From contig CAZIKN010000006.1 of NCBI GenBank assembly GCA_964539805.1, positions 1 to 64,000 of the forward strand: a stretch of 64,000 nt of DNA, read 5' to 3'. This DNA comes from M3007 sp964539805. Its GTDB lineage: Bacteria; Bacteroidota; Bacteroidia; Chitinophagales; Saprospiraceae. A program made the translations under genes and the position numbers. A model generated the notes under the pieces. It searched no databases. It was not told the origin of the DNA and saw only the letters and a program-made list of their open reading frames with translations. Shown here piece by piece: positions 61,001 through 64,000 of this stretch; within the stretch, counting starts at the first letter, position 1, and every line of letters begins with the position of its first letter.

Positions 61001-61321
61001 CTAATAATCTTCGTCTATTTCCATACGGGCGCCATTGAGCTCGGCTAAGGCATGATTGTCCTTTAACGCAGTGGCCACATCCGCACCGGATTTGTATATA
61101 GCGATGGCTGCGGGATAGTTCTCCAGGCGTTCGTACAGCTTGCCTAAGTGGTAATAGAGGCCAACATAATTAGGGTGTAGGCTTTTTAAGTTTTCATACC
61201 AGGATAAGGCATTGGTGTAATCCTGGTTTTTTTCGTGCTCCTTGGCGATGGCAAACAGTAAAAAAGCATCTTGTGGGCTATTTTCAAGGAGTTGGGTCAA
61301 ATATTGCAAACGATTGGACAT
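61001..61321 (-). CDS. Small TPR protein
   Basis: 106 residues, no signal peptide, made of about three TPR units ('AFLLFAIAKEHEKNQDYTNALSWYENL' split, 'VGLYYHLGKLYERLENYPAAIAIY' split). Cytoplasmic; partner unknown. It stands alone, divergent from etfB. Confidence 0.8.
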   Translation of the reverse strand: MSNRLQYLTQLLENSPQDAFLLFAIAKEHEKNQDYTNALSWYENLKSLHPNYVGLYYHLGKLYERLENYPAAIAIYKSGADVATALKDNHALAELNGARMEIDEDY

Positions 61322-61415
61322 ATTTTTTTAATTTTGGGGTGATAACCAAGAGGTTTGAAAACCAAAAACACAAAAATCGGTTATAATTTAGCGAATCTTC
61401 GCTGAAATTTTTTTA

Positions 61416-61423
61416 TACCTTTG
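61416..61423 (+). promoter_or_regulatory. -7 promoter element of etfB-etfA
   Basis: TACCTTTG, exact TAnnTTTG match, 65 bp before etfB. Confidence 0.5.
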
Positions 61424-61487
61424 CGATCCGCAAAATTAGTGCGGGAAGCATATATTTCTTCACACAATTTACGCCTGACCAATTTAT

Positions 61488-62228
61488 ATGAAATTTTTGG
61501 TTTGTATCAGCCAAACGCCAGACACCACCGCTAAAATATCATTTAGTGCCGATGGTACAGCATTCAATGAGGCTGGGGTACAGTTTATCATGAACCCTTA
61601 TGACGAGTGGTACGCGCTCGTGCGCGCCTGCGAACTCAGCGAAGCAATGGGAGGCAAGGTCACCGTTGTCAACGTAGGCCCGGCTTCCAATGAAACAACC
61701 ATCCGCAAGGCATTGGCCATTGGAGCGGATGAGGCAGTTCGGATCAATGCCGAGCCTAAAAGCGCGGCTTTTGTTGCCAAACAGATTGCCGAATATGCCC
61801 GCGCATATCATTTCGATGCCATCATATTGGGCAAAGAGACCATTGATTACAATGGATCCGAGGTGGGCGCTATGTTGGCTGAGTACCTTGATCTTCCCTT
61901 CATTTCGTATGCCTCAAAATTAGAAATCAATGGCAATATAGCCTCCATTGAGCGCGAGATTGAAGGCGGGATCGAAATATTGGAAGCCGATATGCCATTG
62001 GTAATCAGCGCCGCAAAAGGGATGGCTGAACAGCGTATTCCCAACATGCGCGGTATTATGACTGCCCGCACCAAACCCCTCAACGTAGTGGAACCTGTTC
62101 CCTTTGAGGATGCCGTGAAAGCCGTTCAGTTTACTTTGCCACCAGCCAAAGCAGGTGTAAAATTAGTAGCACCGGACGATATGGAAGAACTGGTGCGCCT
62201 GCTCCACGAAGAAGCAAAAATCATCTAA
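61488..62228 (+). CDS. etfB: Electron transfer flavoprotein, beta subunit
   Basis: 246 residues. 'VCISQTPDTTAKISF' at the start, 'VVNVGPASNETTIRKALAIGADEAVRI' (split, AMP-binding) and 'VISAAKGMAEQRIPNMRGIMTA' (split) are standard EtfB motifs. It forms a heterodimer with EtfA carrying FAD and AMP and takes electrons from acyl-CoA dehydrogenases to the quinone pool. etfA follows after 33 bp. Confidence 0.96.
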   Translation: MKFLVCISQTPDTTAKISFSADGTAFNEAGVQFIMNPYDEWYALVRACELSEAMGGKVTVVNVGPASNETTIRKALAIGADEAVRINAEPKSAAFVAKQIAEYARAYHFDAIILGKETIDYNGSEVGAMLAEYLDLPFISYASKLEINGNIASIEREIEGGIEILEADMPLVISAAKGMAEQRIPNMRGIMTARTKPLNVVEPVPFEDAVKAVQFTLPPAKAGVKLVAPDDMEELVRLLHEEAKII

Positions 62229-62261
62229 TCCACTCATTATCAAACTCTATCGCTCAATAAT

Positions 62262-63224
62262 ATGGTACTTGTTTTTGCGGAATCTCCGCGCGGAAACGTA
62301 AAAAAATCAGCCCTCGAGGCCGTTACCTATGGCAAAAAAACGGCAGATCTGCTGGGCACTCAATGTGTAGCCCTCACAATAGGTCAGGTTAATAACGCAG
62401 GCCAATTGGGCCAATATGGCGCCAGTCGTGTGCTGAACATAGCAGGACCCGCTTTTGATTATTTTGACAGCCAAACATGGTCCTCCGCCATTGCTGATGC
62501 TGTGAAGCAAACATCTGCGTCAGTTGTTATCATTAGCCACAGTGCTACGGGAAAGTCTTTGGCCGGTCGCGTTGCTACCCGTTTGGGTGCAGGCTTGGTA
62601 TCCGGGGTGAATAGTTTGCCTTCCTTGAACGGAACTAATCTGCGGGTCAAAAAATCTGTTTTTTCGGGCAAAGCAATAGCGGAATATGAAATTTCAAGCC
62701 CCATAAAAGTGCTGTCCCTCATGGGCAATGCCATAAAACCGGAGATTTCCGGCTCCGATGCCAACGTTGACAACCTTGGTGTTGCCGCTGCTGCCAGCCG
62801 TATTCGTGTCAAAGAGGTCAAAACACAGGAAGGCCGCGTGCCGCTACCGGAAGCCGAATTGGTGGTTTCTGCCGGACGAGGCATGAAAGATCCGGCAAAC
62901 TGGGGTATTGTGGAAGAATTGGCCGAAAGCATAGGCGCTACTACAGCCTGTTCCCGACCGGTAGCGGATAGCCATTGGCGTCCTCACCATGAACACGTAG
63001 GGCAAACGGGCGTTGCCATCCGTCCTAACCTTTACATTGCCATTGGCATAAGCGGCGCTATTCAACATTTGGCAGGTGTGAACAACAGCAAATGCATCGT
63101 TGTGATCAACAAAGACCCGGAGGCACCCTTTTTTAAGGCTGCAGACTATGGCGTTGTAGGCGATTTGTTTGAAGTGTTGCCCCGCCTAACGGATGCCTTC
63201 AAAAAATTTAAGGCCGCCCACTAA
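62262..63224 (+). CDS. etfA: Electron transfer flavoprotein, alpha subunit
   Basis: 320 residues. The C-terminal FAD-binding domain is clear: 'VVSAGRGMKDPANWGIVEELAESIGA' (split), 'CSRPVADSHWRPHHEHVGQTG' (split), 'YIAIGISGAIQHLAGVNNSK' and 'INKDPEAPFFKAADYGVVGD'. Partner of EtfB in the same operon. A palindromic element follows 11 bp after the stop. Confidence 0.96.
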   Translation: MVLVFAESPRGNVKKSALEAVTYGKKTADLLGTQCVALTIGQVNNAGQLGQYGASRVLNIAGPAFDYFDSQTWSSAIADAVKQTSASVVIISHSATGKSLAGRVATRLGAGLVSGVNSLPSLNGTNLRVKKSVFSGKAIAEYEISSPIKVLSLMGNAIKPEISGSDANVDNLGVAAAASRIRVKEVKTQEGRVPLPEAELVVSAGRGMKDPANWGIVEELAESIGATTACSRPVADSHWRPHHEHVGQTGVAIRPNLYIAIGISGAIQHLAGVNNSKCIVVINKDPEAPFFKAADYGVVGDLFEVLPRLTDAFKKFKAAH

Positions 63225-63234
63225 TAAGCAGTTC

Positions 63235-63387
63235 AGAGGCTGTATCATAAGCATCAAAGACAAAGAAAAGGAGGAGCAAAACTTTGTTTTTAGTCATCAG
63301 ATGATCCAAAGTCATCAAATGACTAAAAATAAAGTTTTGTTCTTTAGCTTATCTCTATTTTTGACTTGTGATACAGCCTCTTTTTTA
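63235..63387. repeat. Palindromic extragenic element after etfA, doubles as terminator
   Basis: The terminal 13-bp inverted repeat agaggctgtatca (63235-63247) pairs with its exact complement at 63369-63381, followed by a T-run. Inside it, a second 20-bp inverted pair (63278-63297 / 63319-63338, one G-U) surrounds a tgatgatcc-like centre. The whole 147-bp unit is MITE-like and, with the T-tract, can act as an etfA terminator. Confidence 0.75.
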
Positions 63388-63402
63388 ATTTGTTTTCGCG
63401 CC

Positions 63403-64000
63403 ATGAGACCCAAGTTTATTCCTGCTTTACCTTATTGCACCTTATTGGCCTTTCTGTTTTTGGGACTGTCCTGCGTAAATACCCAAAAATCGGCACAACA
63501 AGCGTTCGACAACCCACATCCCAACAAACAGGGGAAAAAACTTGCGCGCGACATCAGGAAATCCGCTGTTTTTGCCAGGTCGCATACCGGATTCACCCTT
63601 TACGACCCACAAAACAATCGTTTGATTTGTGATGTGCTGGGAGACCACTACTTCACGCCTGCTTCCAACACCAAGATACCAACCCTTTATGCCAGTTTGA
63701 AATATTTGCCCGATTCTTTGCCCGGCATACAATACTACAGAACTGCGGAAGGAAATATTGTTATACGCGGAACGGCTGATCCCACCTTTTTGCATCCCGG
63801 CTTTCAGGCATGGCAAGCACCCTTCACGTTTTTACAGGAAAACAAGCATCAGAAGCTGCAATGGTCAAGTCGAAACCAAAAAGATCATACATTTGGGGAT
63901 GGTTGGAACTGGGATGATCTCACGGAGGACTACGCCCCCGCGCGTGCGAGTTTTCCGATGTATGGCAACCTGAAAAAAATCAACGTGGATAATAAGCCCG
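63403..64000 (+). CDS. D-alanyl-D-alanine carboxypeptidase (PBP4/DacB, S13), partial
   Basis: The gene runs off the window; 199 codons are visible. A lipoprotein-type signal (…FLFLGLSC, Cys24) precedes the S13 domain. The nucleophile motif SxxK is in 'FTPASNTKIPTLYASLKYLP', followed by 'VIRGTADPTFLH' and 'FGDGWNWDDLTEDYAPARAS', both typical of PBP4-like enzymes. It trims peptide stems of peptidoglycan. The later SxN and KTG motifs lie outside the window. Confidence 0.85.
   Translation, partial: MRPKFIPALPYCTLLAFLFLGLSCVNTQKSAQQAFDNPHPNKQGKKLARDIRKSAVFARSHTGFTLYDPQNNRLICDVLGDHYFTPASNTKIPTLYASLKYLPDSLPGIQYYRTAEGNIVIRGTADPTFLHPGFQAWQAPFTFLQENKHQKLQWSSRNQKDHTFGDGWNWDDLTEDYAPARASFPMYGNLKKINVDNKP

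Noticed and set aside
1..64000. tRNA, rRNA, riboswitch or complete insertion sequence
   Set aside because: Reading through both strands I saw no cloverleaf-compatible, rRNA-like or known riboswitch pattern and no transposase beyond the Rpn family; a covariance-model search would be needed to exclude short RNAs.

Overview
The window looks like a chromosomal segment of a free-living Bacteroidota, probably near Saprospiria or Chitinophagia. The evidence is a gliding lipoprotein GldD, a TonB-dependent receptor with a carboxypeptidase-like plug extension, an S46 dipeptidyl-peptidase, DUF4296 and DUF5522 proteins, a long NusB, a CrtY-type lycopene cyclase, and many promoters of the TAnnTTTG (-7) type. 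It is probably a (meta)genome assembly. A 100-N gap at 48116-48215 is flanked by an exact 55-bp overlap, the signature of a k=55 de Bruijn graph break.

Layout. 1-19.9 kb is housekeeping: the greA tail, a DUF457 membrane protein, rpsO-pnp, a fasciclin lipoprotein, TonB-C/TPR and CotH-like proteins, a DUF4296/AhpD-like/MltD cluster, a lipoprotein cytochrome c, a DPP11-like peptidase, arginine deiminase, groES-groEL and a GH140-like hydrolase. 20.0-32.1 kb is an accessory island holding an elaborate type I restriction-modification locus. Its order is half-size HsdS, HsdM, Fic, DinD, full-size HsdS, DUF3800, a small BECR-like nuclease candidate, HsdR and a YgjP-type metalloprotease, with an AT-rich 42-bp tandem repeat array in front. 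32.1-34.85 kb is a scar zone. The 3' end of a LysE exporter gene occurs three times, and between the copies lie a DUF4240 gene and two Rpn (recombination-promoting nuclease) genes. 34.7-38 kb is a GH3 / ATP-grasp / LysE operon. 38-47 kb returns to core functions: Fe-S oxidoreductase, PyrR-like PRTase, NusB, PRPP synthetase, lycopene cyclase, carbonic anhydrase, Rieske oxygenase, GldD and a LysM protein. 47.1-50.4 kb holds a lipoprotein and an MsbA-like ABC transporter, with a 422-bp tandem duplication across the gap. 50.4-64 kb holds a secreted protein, a MarR regulator, a TonB receptor, carB with an apparent attenuator leader, an outer-membrane barrel, a TMTC-like membrane TPR protein, etfB-etfA and a partial PBP4-type carboxypeptidase.

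Most noteworthy: (1) the extended type I RM operon with overlapping accessory genes; (2) the triplicated LysE 3' end flanking Rpn nucleases; (3) the carB leader, with a -7 promoter, an 18-codon leader ORF and an intrinsic terminator whose loop holds the leader stop codon; (4) the GH3-ATP-grasp-LysE cassette; (5) a perfect 32-bp palindrome inside dinD; (6) several palindromic extragenic elements. No rRNA, tRNA, CRISPR array or complete insertion sequence was recognised.
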